A DNA stretch of 64,000 bases from Staphylococcus sp. NRL 16/872 (GTDB taxonomy: Bacteria; Bacillota; Bacilli; Staphylococcales; Staphylococcaceae), in the NCBI RefSeq assembly GCF_022815905.2, contig NZ_CP119327.1, positions 1,798,001 through 1,862,000 of the forward strand, read 5' to 3'. Below the pieces are notes generated by a model. The model saw only the letters and a list, made by a program, of their open reading frames with translations, searched no databases and was not told the DNA's origin. The translations under genes were made by a program, and so were the position numbers. Every line of letters starts with the position of its first letter. Within the stretch, counting starts at the first letter, position 1. Shown here piece by piece: positions 19,314 to 28,994 of the stretch.

Positions 19314-22300
19314 TCATCCTCTCATCAACTGTGTAGCCAATTGCAAAGCTTGTCTTCTATTATTATTTCTATTTAACTCTCGACCATCCAACTCTATATT
19401 CCAATCTTTATTAGCAATAGTGTCATTACTTTTAACAATATTAGCAATTAAACTAATAAGGGTATCAAGTTTTTGTTCTAATTTATTAGGGCCTTTATTC
19501 CCATTTAAATTAGTAAGTTGATTAGGTCGTCTGTTGTCACTAGTGTTTTGTGGTTGGATTGAATAAGTTGCATGCTCTAAAAGTTTAAGCGCATCTGTAC
19601 GTCGTGCAGGATCTGTTGGAATAACCCATTCGGGAAAACCAGCTTCTGCTATGTTATACCAGCCTGAATTTTTAATTAATCCTCCTGTAGCAAAATAGTT
19701 CGCTGAATTTTCCATGATGCCTGCAATCATAGTATCCCAGTTGCCAGCTGTCGCGTACTGATGTACACCGCCATTATGTCTCATTCTATAAACTGTTCTT
19801 TGACCTCTATTATAGAAGTTATCTCTAATCCATTTAGCTCCTCCGACAATTCCTAAGCCGTAATTGAAGCCATTATTCGGATTGTTATCGAATGCTCCAA
19901 CGCCGAACCAGTTTCCGTGATTTACGTCTCCTCGACCTGACATTGCAGATGCGCCCCATCCAGTCTCAACGGCTGCGTGAGCTACTAAGTAACGAGGGTC
20001 TAAACCTGAAGCTTTACCGGCTCTCATAAATACTGAACCTAAACCGGCCATACCAGTTCCGCCTAGCCATCTGTTTATGCCTGCAGCTGAAATATTTTTA
20101 GAAGTAACGCCTAAGTCATGATTTATTGCACCATTACTGAAACCAGAGCTACCTCTTCTAAGGTGGCCTCCTCTACCACTACCATTATGTGTTCTTAACC
20201 ATTTAATTGGATCTATTGAATGACCGGTCATTGAACCATAACCGTGTTCATTCATTTCATAGTGCAAATGAGGACCTGTACTTGATCCTGTATCACCTGA
20301 TATACCTAATACTGTACCTGGATGTACATGTTCACCATCTTTAACAAGCCATTTACTTAGATGGCCATAAGTAACATCGTAAGGTCTTCCTTCAACTACA
20401 ATATGATGTCCGAAACCTACATTACCTGTGTCTCTTGTTCGTGCGATACCAGATATTGTAGATTGAACTTTTTCATATATATAAGGTAAGTCGATACCAG
20501 GATGAGCCCAATTAAATGCATAACCGGGAGGTGGTCCGTTGGGGCTATATGGTGTTGTAATATTATTAAGATATTTAATATATCCACCATCGCCGTCTCC
20601 GCCACTTTCTTCAAACCATTGTCTAACTTTATCGACTAACTTTTTCTTTAAAATTCCATAAGCACCCTTAGCCATTTGGACTGTAGCATTGGCTCCTCCA
20701 CCAAAGTTGATTTTCATAAAGTCCATGACTTTATCAACAAGTTTACCAGGATGCTCTAAGAATTCGCCTACATCGCTTGTAACGCCTTTGATACCACTCC
20801 AGATACCCATAGCAGCATCTTCTGCATTTTCGAGGGCGTCAGTACCAACCTCTTTAGCTTTATCAATTACATTTTTGGTTTTGTCTTTTGCAACTTCTTT
20901 AGCATGTTTAGCACCTTTAGTTGCACCATTCAGCATTTTTTTCGCTACATTGCTTGTGGCATCTTCAATATTTTCTAGCCAATTTTTCTTTTTACTTCCA
21001 CTTGCAAATCTAGGAATTGCACCCATTCGTTGAAGTTTGAATGTATCTCTAGCATTAATTACACCGTCACCTTTATTCAAATGAACAATTGTATTTCTAC
21101 CTTGAGGAGCTTCTAGGCTTCCATCTGCTCTATGAATAACTTCTTGAACACCACCGCCTGGCGCATTGCCTAAACCTCTATCATTAACAACGGCTAAAGT
21201 CGGTGCAGTAAGACCTCCATTAGAGTCAGTAGCTAGACTTGAGCCTGACACAGTCCCAGTTGATAGTTTAGGTATCTCCTTAATCAGGGACTTATCAGTA
21301 ATTGCTTTGGCAATTTTATTGATACCGCCAATCATGCCGTTCAATCCATCAATAGCCTTGTTAGCAACAGATTTACCTAAGCTTGATGCTGCATCTCCAA
21401 ATTCGCCTTTAATATTTTTAATCCAATCAAGTGTTTTACCTAACCAAGATTTCCATTTACCAAATGTCTTTTTACCTTTATCTTCACTTTGATCAACAAT
21501 ATTACCAAAGTTTTTCTTAGCTCCATTATACATATCTTTGAATCTATCTAACGCTGTGTTCTTTGCGTTAGTAAACCATTTTTTAGAGCTATTATAAGCC
21601 TCTTTAGATTTATCTTTGATTTTGCTACTGATACTATTCCAACGTTTATCCGTAGCATTTTTAATATCTTTAAATAAGTCTAAAGATTTTGATTTAGTTT
21701 TACTAAACCAATTTCTAGCATCGTTATAGGCATTTTTAGAAGCTGTTCTAATCTTACTACCTACTTTACCCCACCATTTATCTGTACCTGATTTTAAGTC
21801 TTTAAAATAACCTACTGATTTATTTTTAGTCTTGTTAAACCAATTAGTGGCGTTACTATAAGCAGCTTTAGAAATAGATTTAATTTTACTTCCAACTTTA
21901 CCCCACCATTTGTCTGAGCCTGCTTTCAAATCTTTAAATTTGGCTATTGATTTAGAAGTGGTTTTACTGAACCAATTAGTGGCAGTACTGTATGCTGATT
22001 TAGATGTAGTTTTGATTTTACTTCCTACTTTACCCCACCATTTATCAGAACCTGCTTTTAAGTCTTTAAATTTAGATACTGACTTAGATGTTGTTTTGTT
22101 AAACCAATTCGTTGCATTGCTATATGCCGATTTAGAAACAGATTTAATTTTACTTCCAATCTTACCAAACCATTTGTCTGAACCGGCTTTTAAATCTTTG
22201 AACTTTGTTACTGACTTAGATGTCGTTTTACCAAACCACGTTGTAGCACTGCTATAAGCAGATTTAGAATGTTTTGCAATAGCTTTACCTGCACCTGAAA

Positions 22301-25300
22301 AAGCATTAGAAGCAGAAGTTTTTAAACCTTTAAACCACTTACCAGAACCGGACATTATCTTACCGAAGTGTTGTGCGTTTTTACCCATCTTGTTCCAAGC
22401 ATTTTTGCTATCTTGACCAAGTCCATGGAACCACTTTTGCATACCAGTTAACACTTTACCATTGGATAAGTCTATCTCTTTTTCAACATTCTTATTTGAG
22501 GCTTTAACATTTTTTAATGTTGTTTTATGGTGAGATTTTGCTTTTTTAACTTCTTTATCGTATTGGTCTTGCGCTTCATTTAGAAGTTTATTCTTTTCAC
22601 TCTTAGATAGTCCAACCATCTGATTGATTTCATCAACTTTAGCGTCATATTTCTTTTTAGCATCTTTAATTGCTTGATTTTTCGCTTTAATCGATTCTTT
22701 AATCGTATCTGACGCTTCTTTTATAGACATAGCTCGTCGATTGGCAGACATTCTTGATAGTATTCGCTGTTGTTCTTTTTCGCCTTTAGATAAAGATTTT
22801 ACTGCTAAATTATTTCTTTGTTCATACAATTTTTGAAGCTCTTTTGCTTCATCTTTAGATAATTTACCATTTTTTGCAGCTTTAGATTCTAAGTCTTCAA
22901 TACGTTTATTTAATTCTTTAGCTTTCTGAATTCTTAAGTTTCCTTCTTCAGTAGCTTTTTGAAGAATAGCTTGCTTACGCTTTTCTGAAATAACTTTAGA
23001 ACTATCCAACACATCATGATCTAATTTAATTTCTTTATTCTTACGAGCTTCAAGTTGCTTAATTAATTCGCCACTCATTTTTTTATTGATAGCAATTAAT
23101 TCATCCGCTTGTTTCTTAGTAATTTGACCATGATTAAAACAGATATCTTCGAAGATTTTATCAGATTGGTCTGAGTATTTAAGGTATGTACCTAAAGCAC
23201 TTTTAGTTTCATTAGACACACCTTTTCCTAACACATTGACTTTATCTGAAGCTTTACTTGCAGCAGAATGAATACCATTAAAAAGTTTATGAATACCTTT
23301 AAATAATAAGCCATCTTGTAAGCCTTTAGCCATGTCATTTTTAAAATCATCCCAGGCTTTACCCATGTTTGGAATCCATGAAAAATCAATGCTAGAACCT
23401 ACTTGATTAACTAGTTTGCCCATGTCTGAAAAGCCACGTCTAAACCAGCCCATTTTTTCATAAGCCACGCCAAAAATAGTAGTTAAAATTGTTAAAGGTA
23501 CGCCCACTTTTACAAACAATTTAGAACCGACTGTTAATACTCTACTTAAGCCACCGAATCGAGTTGTAGTCATTCGAATAACATTACCAAACTCACCAAG
23601 CAGCCCTTTAGCACCTTTAGTAGATTTACCTGTTGTAGCTAATGAGCCTGCAGCCGCTTTGTTTGCACCTGCATTAACAGCCGCTTCTGCAGAATTGACT
23701 GCCATTTCTTTATTAAGTGATGCGTAACCTTTTGCAGCACTTGAAATTGCTCTAAGCAACAATCCACCTGCTAAAATGGTTGGTCCGATAGCACCAACAA
23801 AAAGTGTTAAAGCTACTGCAGACTTTCTGACCCAACCAGGCATGCCATTAAATCCATCTACAAAACTTTGAACAAAATGTGCGCCTGTTCGAATCGCAGG
23901 TGTTAAATCTTTACCTACTTGAATACCTAAAGACTCAAATGCACCACCTAATTGCTCTAATGAACCCTTAAGGTTGTTCTTCATTTGGTCAGACGCCTTT
24001 TTACTTGCACCATCAGATTCTTTTAAGGATTTACTGAACTGGCCTACTTTTTTAGGCCCTGCATCAATTAATGCTAAGAAACCACTTGCAGCTTCTGTTC
24101 CTACAACTTGTGCAACTGCTGCAAGTTTTTGTTCTTTCGTCATACCTTGTAATCCATCTTTAAATTGGCCAATTAATTTAGGCATACCAACGAATTTGCC
24201 TTTTGAATTTGTTAAAGATACGCCTAAAGCATCTAATTGCTTTTGGGATTTTTTAGTAGGATTGGCTAATCTGATGAAAGATGCTCGAAGTGCAGTACCC
24301 GCTTGAGAACCTTCAAGCCCACTGTTACTCATAACTTCGATTGCTGCAGAAGTATCTTCTAAAGTAACACCTAAAGAATGGGCAGGTGTACCTGCATATT
24401 TAAGTGCATCACCCATATAATTAATATCAGCTGCACTGTCATTTGCAGCCATAGATAATAAGTCTGCTACATGGCTTGAATCGCTTGCTTTTAGGTTGAA
24501 TGAATTAATCGAAGATGCCATGACTGTTGCAGTTGTAGCCATATCAGCACCACTTGCTTCCGCTGCACTGATAACACCAGGCATAGCTTTCATAATTTGT
24601 TGAGCATTAAATCCAAGTGATGCTAATTCGTTCATACCTTCTGCTACTTCTGAAGCACTTTTACTAGTTTTAGCACCGAGATCAACTGCTTGGTCTGACA
24701 TAGCTTTTAAATCTTTACTACTTGATTGTGACACGGCACCGACTTTAGACATTTGAGATTCAAAATCTGCACTAGTCTTAATTGCAGCACCTAAACCTAA
24801 AGTGATAGGTGTTGTAACGCCCATTGTCATACTGCGCCCCATTGAGCTCATCTTATCGCCCATGCTACCAAACTTTTTAGACATTTGATCTGCTTTATTA
24901 GCGGTTTTAGTAAAATGACTATTTGAAATGAGTTGTTCTTTGTTAAAACTTTCCATCTCTTTAGTTGTTTGGTTTAATGTACGCTCTAGCTTATTAAGTG
25001 CAGTACGTTCAGTGTTAACTGCCTTTTCTGCTTTAGCAACATCCACACTATGATTTTTAATAATACGATTAAGTTTATTGTACTCTTGTTCAGATTGTTT
25101 AAGCTCACTGTTCGTTTTATCATAAGTACTTTTAACTTTTTCATTCGAAGTTGCTAAACCTTTATTTTTAGCTTTTAACTTATCAACCTGTCCGCCTTCT
25201 TCTTTGTATCGTTGTACAAGTTGTTTATGCTTAGCACTAGATGTCTCAATTGCAGTGTTAGACTTTTTAAGTTGATTAGTAGCAGCTTTATTTTCATTAC

Positions 25301-25988
25301 GATATTTACGTTCTTCTTCTTGCAGTTTTTTGAGTTTTTCAGAAGCTTCAGTTGTTGCCCGATTCGCTTTTTTGAGCTCACTTGTTTTTACATTTTCAGT
25401 ATTTTTAAGCGCTTTTTCTTCATTCTTTAATCGCTCAACTTCTTTAGCTTGATTCTCAGTTCTTCTTGATGCCTCACGTAAAGCAACACTTGATTGCTTA
25501 ACTGAATTCTCATAGTCTTTATTAGCTTTTCTTAACTCTTTAAGTTTTTCCCACTCTTTTTGCTTAGCATTAGCTGTACGTTTGTATTGTGCTTCAGCCT
25601 TTTTAAGCTCTGAGTTTGATTCTTTTAAAGCTTGAGTAGACTTATCAAGTGTTTGTTTATTCTTTTTATTGGATTCAGCTAGACCAAGATAGGCTCTTTC
25701 AACTTCTTTAATACGAGATTTAGCCGTTACATAATCTGAATTAAGCTTTTTTAACTCTCCTTCAGCTTGATTAAACATTTGCTTTTGGACTTTCAAACGA
25801 TTATTCAAGCCTTTAATTTGAGCCTCGTATTTTTCCATTGATTTATCTGACTTATCAAAAGCAGAAAGGTTCGCTCTCATTTCACTATTTACAACGCCAA
25901 GTTGTCTTTTTAAGCCTTTCATACCTTCTTCAACACCAATAGCGTCTAACTTCATTTCTAAAGTTAAACCCTGTAACTTCTCATTCAT
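19314..25988 (-). CDS. tape measure protein with M23 peptidase and glucosaminidase domains
   Basis: 2224 residues. Order: coiled coil (about 10-350), phage tail measure domain (about 380-600), hydrophobic segments (about 730-770 and 835-855), a 44-residue repeat array (about 1239-1483), an M23 endopeptidase (HPGIDLPY near 1829, HLHYEMN near 1908) and a GH73-like glucosaminidase (about 1960-2105, with AHAAVETGWGAS). It sets tail length and is likely to open peptidoglycan during DNA entry. ATG at 25988 follows AAAGGAGG. Confidence 0.93.
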   Translation of the reverse strand: MNEKLQGLTLEMKLDAIGVEEGMKGLKRQLGVVNSEMRANLSAFDKSDKSMEKYEAQIKGLNNRLKVQKQMFNQAEGELKKLNSDYVTAKSRIKEVERAYLGLAESNKKNKQTLDKSTQALKESNSELKKAEAQYKRTANAKQKEWEKLKELRKANKDYENSVKQSSVALREASRRTENQAKEVERLKNEEKALKNTENVKTSELKKANRATTEASEKLKKLQEEERKYRNENKAATNQLKKSNTAIETSSAKHKQLVQRYKEEGGQVDKLKAKNKGLATSNEKVKSTYDKTNSELKQSEQEYNKLNRIIKNHSVDVAKAEKAVNTERTALNKLERTLNQTTKEMESFNKEQLISNSHFTKTANKADQMSKKFGSMGDKMSSMGRSMTMGVTTPITLGLGAAIKTSADFESQMSKVGAVSQSSSKDLKAMSDQAVDLGAKTSKSASEVAEGMNELASLGFNAQQIMKAMPGVISAAEASGADMATTATVMASSINSFNLKASDSSHVADLLSMAANDSAADINYMGDALKYAGTPAHSLGVTLEDTSAAIEVMSNSGLEGSQAGTALRASFIRLANPTKKSQKQLDALGVSLTNSKGKFVGMPKLIGQFKDGLQGMTKEQKLAAVAQVVGTEAASGFLALIDAGPKKVGQFSKSLKESDGASKKASDQMKNNLKGSLEQLGGAFESLGIQVGKDLTPAIRTGAHFVQSFVDGFNGMPGWVRKSAVALTLFVGAIGPTILAGGLLLRAISSAAKGYASLNKEMAVNSAEAAVNAGANKAAAGSLATTGKSTKGAKGLLGEFGNVIRMTTTRFGGLSRVLTVGSKLFVKVGVPLTILTTIFGVAYEKMGWFRRGFSDMGKLVNQVGSSIDFSWIPNMGKAWDDFKNDMAKGLQDGLLFKGIHKLFNGIHSAASKASDKVNVLGKGVSNETKSALGTYLKYSDQSDKIFEDICFNHGQITKKQADELIAINKKMSGELIKQLEARKNKEIKLDHDVLDSSKVISEKRKQAILQKATEEGNLRIQKAKELNKRIEDLESKAAKNGKLSKDEAKELQKLYEQRNNLAVKSLSKGEKEQQRILSRMSANRRAMSIKEASDTIKESIKAKNQAIKDAKKKYDAKVDEINQMVGLSKSEKNKLLNEAQDQYDKEVKKAKSHHKTTLKNVKASNKNVEKEIDLSNGKVLTGMQKWFHGLGQDSKNAWNKMGKNAQHFGKIMSGSGKWFKGLKTSASNAFSGAGKAIAKHSKSAYSSATTWFGKTTSKSVTKFKDLKAGSDKWFGKIGSKIKSVSKSAYSNATNWFNKTTSKSVSKFKDLKAGSDKWWGKVGSKIKTTSKSAYSTATNWFSKTTSKSIAKFKDLKAGSDKWWGKVGSKIKSISKAAYSNATNWFNKTKNKSVGYFKDLKSGTDKWWGKVGSKIRTASKNAYNDARNWFSKTKSKSLDLFKDIKNATDKRWNSISSKIKDKSKEAYNSSKKWFTNAKNTALDRFKDMYNGAKKNFGNIVDQSEDKGKKTFGKWKSWLGKTLDWIKNIKGEFGDAASSLGKSVANKAIDGLNGMIGGINKIAKAITDKSLIKEIPKLSTGTVSGSSLATDSNGGLTAPTLAVVNDRGLGNAPGGGVQEVIHRADGSLEAPQGRNTIVHLNKGDGVINARDTFKLQRMGAIPRFASGSKKKNWLENIEDATSNVAKKMLNGATKGAKHAKEVAKDKTKNVIDKAKEVGTDALENAEDAAMGIWSGIKGVTSDVGEFLEHPGKLVDKVMDFMKINFGGGANATVQMAKGAYGILKKKLVDKVRQWFEESGGDGDGGYIKYLNNITTPYSPNGPPPGYAFNWAHPGIDLPYIYEKVQSTISGIARTRDTGNVGFGHHIVVEGRPYDVTYGHLSKWLVKDGEHVHPGTVLGISGDTGSSTGPHLHYEMNEHGYGSMTGHSIDPIKWLRTHNGSGRGGHLRRGSSGFSNGAINHDLGVTSKNISAAGINRWLGGTGMAGLGSVFMRAGKASGLDPRYLVAHAAVETGWGASAMSGRGDVNHGNWFGVGAFDNNPNNGFNYGLGIVGGAKWIRDNFYNRGQRTVYRMRHNGGVHQYATAGNWDTMIAGIMENSANYFATGGLIKNSGWYNIAEAGFPEWVIPTDPARRTDALKLLEHATYSIQPQNTSDNRRPNQLTNLNGNKGPNKLEQKLDTLISLIANIVKSNDTIANKDWNIELDGRELNRNNNRRQALQLATQLMRG
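21545..22275 (-). repeat. 132-bp (44-residue) tandem repeats in the tape measure gene
   Basis: About six copies. Each encodes SAYxxAxxWFxKTxSKS, a Phe-Lys-Asp-Leu-Lys helix, then DKWWGKVGSKIK. Spacing is exactly 132 bases between adjacent copies, for example 21898 and 22030. The outer copies are more diverged than the middle ones. Confidence 0.85.
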
Positions 25989-26002
25989 TTTTAGCCTCCT
26001 TT

Positions 26003-26245
26003 CTAGCCACCGAATAAGAATTTAAGATCAGAACCTGTGTAGACTTTATTTTCAGTTCCAACATCAGCATCTTTATATGTAGCTTGATTATTTTCGTTAT
26101 CTTGTTCCGTGTTTAAGATTTCAAGCAACGGAAAATAAGGCTCACGTTTAACTTCTGTTAATGTCCAACCATATTTTTCCATGCAGAACCTTTGAATTTG
26201 TTTAATGCTCGATAAAACGTCTTTTGCTGTAGTTATTCTTCTGTC
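26003..26245 (-). CDS. tail assembly chaperone T-part, read only after -1 frameshift
   Basis: 80 codons open in the -1 frame from the slippery site to TAG at 26003-26005. There is no ATG with a ribosome site at its head. The product would be fused to the gpG-like protein, as in lambda gpGT. It contains SSIKQIQRFCMEKYGWTLTEV and ends LKFLFGG just before the tape measure start. gpGT binds tape measure and tail tube subunits during tail assembly. Confidence 0.85.
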   Translation of the reverse strand, partial: DRRITTAKDVLSSIKQIQRFCMEKYGWTLTEVKREPYFPLLEILNTEQDNENNQATYKDADVGTENKVYTGSDLKFLFGG

Positions 26246-26574
26246 TTTCCCACTTCATCTTTTGCATCTTCTGAATCTTCTTCGTCTTCTCCTTGCACTT
26301 CACGAAAAATTTGGTCTAAAGCTTTGCTATACGCTTTAGTGCTCATATTTTCTAAAACTGTTTCTTCTGTTAAACCTTGATCTACAAAGAAATCTACTAA
26401 TAATTGACGTTCTAATTGTCTAGCTTTTTTAGAATCTGGTTTTTCTTTTTCATTTTCTTTTTCCACTTTTGCCATGAAATCCCAAAACTTTTCAGCTTCT
26501 CCCATAGTCACAAAATCTTTTTTATAGCTTTCAGTTTTACCAGTTTTTCTATCTTTAATTTCAAATTTAATCAT
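26233..26574 (-). CDS. tail assembly chaperone (gpG-like)
   Basis: 113 residues with an acidic, Glu/Asp-rich C-terminus. It lies between the major tail protein genes and the tape measure gene, the invariant position of this chaperone. The C-terminal codons hold the frameshift site that yields the longer gpGT form. ATG at 26574 follows AAAGGAG. Confidence 0.85.
   Translation of the reverse strand: MIKFEIKDRKTGKTESYKKDFVTMGEAEKFWDFMAKVEKENEKEKPDSKKARQLERQLLVDFFVDQGLTEETVLENMSTKAYSKALDQIFREVQGEDEEDSEDAKDEVGKTEE
26245..26251 (-). promoter_or_regulatory. -1 ribosomal frameshift site G GGA AAG
   Basis: The heptamer GGGAAAG is in the correct frame (GTG GGA AAG), four codons before the zero-frame stop. 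It is the same heptamer used by lambda G-T. Confidence 0.85.
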
Positions 26575-26604
26575 TATATAGTCTCCTTTTATTCAAATAA
26601 AAAA

Positions 26605-26626
26605 GACGCAGTTTTATGACTGCGCC
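26605..26626 (-). terminator. hairpin after the tail Ig-like gene
   Basis: Leftward GGCGCAGT pairs with ACTGCGTC, followed by TTTTTT. It contains the Ig gene stop codon. It would reduce transcription from the abundant major tail protein into the chaperone and tape measure genes. Confidence 0.75.
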
Positions 26627-26844
26627 TTACTTTTTCTTTTACTTTCTTTAGTTTTAAACTCTGGTACATCTACCATTTCTGACACTTCGTTACCATTTAC
26701 ATGTGCGACTTTAAATTCACCTTCTGGATAAGTAGTATCAGCTTCTAAATCATGGATAGTTACTTTCGTTGTACCATCTTGATTTTGTTCCGCTTCTCCT
26801 ACAACATTTCCTTCTTTATCATAAACCTTTAATATTGTTGTCAT
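26614..26844 (-). CDS. Ig/FN3-like tail decoration protein
   Basis: 76 residues from ATG 26844, which has AAAGGGTGG eight bases upstream. An in-frame ATG at 26868 lies inside the major tail gene. The sequence (LKVYDKEGNVVGEAEQ, then LEADTTYPEGEFKVAHVNG) reads as strands of an Ig or FN3 domain lacking the first strands. Those may be the last residues of the major tail protein in the other frame. It could act alone or as a recoded extension. Confidence 0.75.
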   Translation of the reverse strand: MTTILKVYDKEGNVVGEAEQNQDGTTKVTIHDLEADTTYPEGEFKVAHVNGNEVSEMVDVPEFKTKESKRKSKAQS

Positions 26845-26857
26845 TTGATACCACCCT

Positions 26858-27523
26858 TTATTGTGCATTCACTGTAGCACTATTAGTATTACCAGTAGCT
26901 TCTACATTTGTTGGTGCCGTAGTAGCTCCTGTAATTAATCCTTGATAGCCTACAAATACTTTTTTCAAGAATTCATCAGCACCTTTTGACCCTTCATGGT
27001 AACCGTAAACAATACCTTTAGTATTACCATCTACATCAATATTACGATTCATCCAGTCACCTGTTAATTTGGTTGGTTCTGGTGATTCTTCTTTTTCATT
27101 TTTAGTTTTGAACTCGATTGAGTCTAAACTGAAAGTCCCTTTCATTAACGCACAATAGATAGGCGCCCCAGTAATACCATCTGCAGACTCACCTACAACT
27201 GCGACGTAAGGTGCTTTCGTATCTTCTCCAACCCAAGCAGTACCATTGGCATCTTTCGAACGTCCAATAACTGCATTTAATTCATCACTTGGAATGTTGA
27301 AGATATCCATATCTGATTTAACTTCATTGGTACCTTGTTTTTTCATCCAAACACGTTTGTTAGATGCAAACATATCAACCATATCAGGCGCTAAACCTGT
27401 TACGTTCATGTTTACCGTACCACCGTTTTCATCTTCCCATGTATATTTACTAATAATTTTTTCTGCTTTGTCATCAAATACACCTACGTGTAATCTTTTA
27501 AAACCTGCTACGTATGAACCCAT
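26858..27523 (-). CDS. major tail protein
   Basis: 221 residues of the phi13-type major tail protein family; it polymerises into the tail tube. Typical segments are MGSYVAGFKRLHVGVFDD, APDMVDMFASNKRVWMK and FVGYQGLITGATTAPTNVE. AGGAGG lies upstream of ATG 27523. The C-terminal APTNVEATGNTNSATVNAQ looks like the first strands of an FN3 domain that stops abruptly. Confidence 0.88.
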   Translation of the reverse strand: MGSYVAGFKRLHVGVFDDKAEKIISKYTWEDENGGTVNMNVTGLAPDMVDMFASNKRVWMKKQGTNEVKSDMDIFNIPSDELNAVIGRSKDANGTAWVGEDTKAPYVAVVGESADGITGAPIYCALMKGTFSLDSIEFKTKNEKEESPEPTKLTGDWMNRNIDVDGNTKGIVYGYHEGSKGADEFLKKVFVGYQGLITGATTAPTNVEATGNTNSATVNAQ

Positions 27524-27562
27524 AATAAAATTCCTCCTAATTTATATATATAATAAGCACAT

Positions 27563-27958
27563 CTATTCGATATGCTTACCCTTGAAATATTGATTTTTCG
27601 GTATACCTTTATATCTACGTGACATAACATACCTTTTTGTTTGTTTGAAATAACTGTCCAATTGGCTAGATGATTGAGACATATTGTTTGCAAAAAGTAA
27701 ATACCTAATGCGTTTAGTTATATCAATAGTTTTTTGATGGTTGGCAGATTCGACATCCACTTGAATTAAATATGTTTCGCTTAAATATTTATCTGATACA
27801 AAAGATGATGGATCATCATCAACCGGTGTTAAAATCACAAATGGTTTTGATACATCTGCATTTTCAGTCAGTTCATAATAATAAATACGATTACCTAATT
27901 CGGCTTTCAATATAGTGTCATCAAGAATGATTGAGCGAATAATATTTAAAATATTCAT
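27563..27958 (-). CDS. tail terminator/completion protein
   Basis: 131 residues with the alpha/beta feel of small tail terminators (RIYYYELTEN, KPFVILTPVDDDPS, YLIQVDVESANHQKT). Position just upstream of the major tail protein fits a tail terminator that caps the tube. Its start overlaps the upstream gene by four bases (ATGA). Confidence 0.72.
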   Translation of the reverse strand: MNILNIIRSIILDDTILKAELGNRIYYYELTENADVSKPFVILTPVDDDPSSFVSDKYLSETYLIQVDVESANHQKTIDITKRIRYLLFANNMSQSSSQLDSYFKQTKRYVMSRRYKGIPKNQYFKGKHIE

Positions 27959-28368
27959 ATTCTACTCCTCAAACTATCTACAATTATTTTGCGATAAATA
28001 TTTTTACCAGATTCTAATGACTTGGCAATAACACCAAAGCCTCTAGGTGTGTATTTCTTACCATCTCTTGTGTAGCCATGTTCGTTTAAATGAATGATTC
28101 TATATCTTTCCATAGGTCCAACCCATTTGATAAGAACCGAACGATCTGAGCCGCCTAAACTTTTACTATAAAAAGGGTCTGTACGTGTTATTTCATTTAT
28201 AGAAGCTCCTGTATCTTCAAACACTTTAAAATTTTTCGCTAAAAGTTCAGCAATATAATCTCCGCCCTCTTTCAAAGCTTCATCTTCAATTTCTCTCATA
28301 CGATTAATACCAAATTTACGATTTAATTGTTCAGTCAATTCTTTTACGCCTTTTACTTCTACACTCAT
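27955..28368 (-). CDS. HK97 gp10-type neck/tail protein
   Basis: 137 residues, basic. The N-terminal EVKGVKELTEQLNRKFG and central RYRIIHLNEHGYTRDGKKY match the HK97 gp10 family, which helps join tail to head. It overlaps both neighbours by four bases. Confidence 0.8.
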   Translation of the reverse strand: MSVEVKGVKELTEQLNRKFGINRMREIEDEALKEGGDYIAELLAKNFKVFEDTGASINEITRTDPFYSKSLGGSDRSVLIKWVGPMERYRIIHLNEHGYTRDGKKYTPRGFGVIAKSLESGKNIYRKIIVDSLRSRI

Positions 28369-28697
28369 ACTTCTGATAGCACCATTGTAATATAACTTCT
28401 GTCTGGTGTATCTTGTCTAATTTCTTCAATATTGAACAACTTGTCGGCGTATAATCGTTTATCGATTTTCACAATATGTTTCGTTTCAGGTACATAATCA
28501 TCTTGAGGGTCTCTCATAATTAAAGTAACTCCAGTCGTATTTTCAGTAGCTTTAAGGACTTCTCTGTCTTTCATAGATGGACTATAAAGCTTACAAAAGC
28601 ATCCATATAAATTTCTTTCTTCTTGATCATCGGGATAAGGTCCTTCATTAACATAGTGAAAGAAATTAGCACGGTCTTTAAATTCATTGAATTCCAT
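28365..28697 (-). CDS. head closure (head-tail joining) protein
   Basis: 110 residues. Size and beta-rich sequence (YGCFCKLYSPSMKDRE, HIVKIDKRLYADKLFNIEEI) match phage head-tail joining proteins of the SPP1 gp16 type. It is placed between the connector and the gp10-type protein. Confidence 0.75.
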   Translation of the reverse strand: MEFNEFKDRANFFHYVNEGPYPDDQEERNLYGCFCKLYSPSMKDREVLKATENTTGVTLIMRDPQDDYVPETKHIVKIDKRLYADKLFNIEEIRQDTPDRSYITMVLSEV

Positions 28698-28705
28698 TTA
28701 GACAC

Positions 28706-28984
28706 CTACCATTTCTTTAATTTCAATATCATTTTTTGTAATCCTTTTTCATTAAACGTTTTGGCTTTCGATTGATCATTTGAGTAACCTCTACTCTCAT
28801 AATCTCGAGCGATAATATATTTAATAGCAGTACAATAAAGTGGGTATTCCGTGTCTCCATCGTCATACTCTGGAACTCCACTCAATGTTAATTCGGATTT
28901 TGCCGATTCTATAATTTCTGAAATCAAACCATCTTCATAGCTATAATCAACTTTTAACCAAGCTTTAATTGTCTTTAAATCCAT
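28706..28984 (-). CDS. head-tail connector (gp6-like)
   Basis: 92 residues. The N-terminal LKTIKAWLKVDYSYEDGLI helix pair is the hallmark of the gp6-like connector that binds under the portal. GGGGCGG upstream of ATG 28984 overlaps the end of the possible capsid extension. Confidence 0.82.
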   Translation of the reverse strand: MDLKTIKAWLKVDYSYEDGLISEIIESAKSELTLSGVPEYDDGDTEYPLYCTAIKYIIARDYESRGYSNDQSKAKTFNEKGLQKMILKLKKW

Positions 28985-28994
28985 TTAACCGCCC

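Noticed and set aside
19314..25988. Several long plus-strand frames inside the tape measure gene
   Set aside because: They mirror the Lys/Ser-rich repeats of the opposite strand, lack ribosome sites and look low-complexity. They are shadows.
27508..27693. 61-codon leftward frame between major tail protein and tail terminator
   Set aside because: It lies in another frame over two well-supported genes and has no ribosome site.
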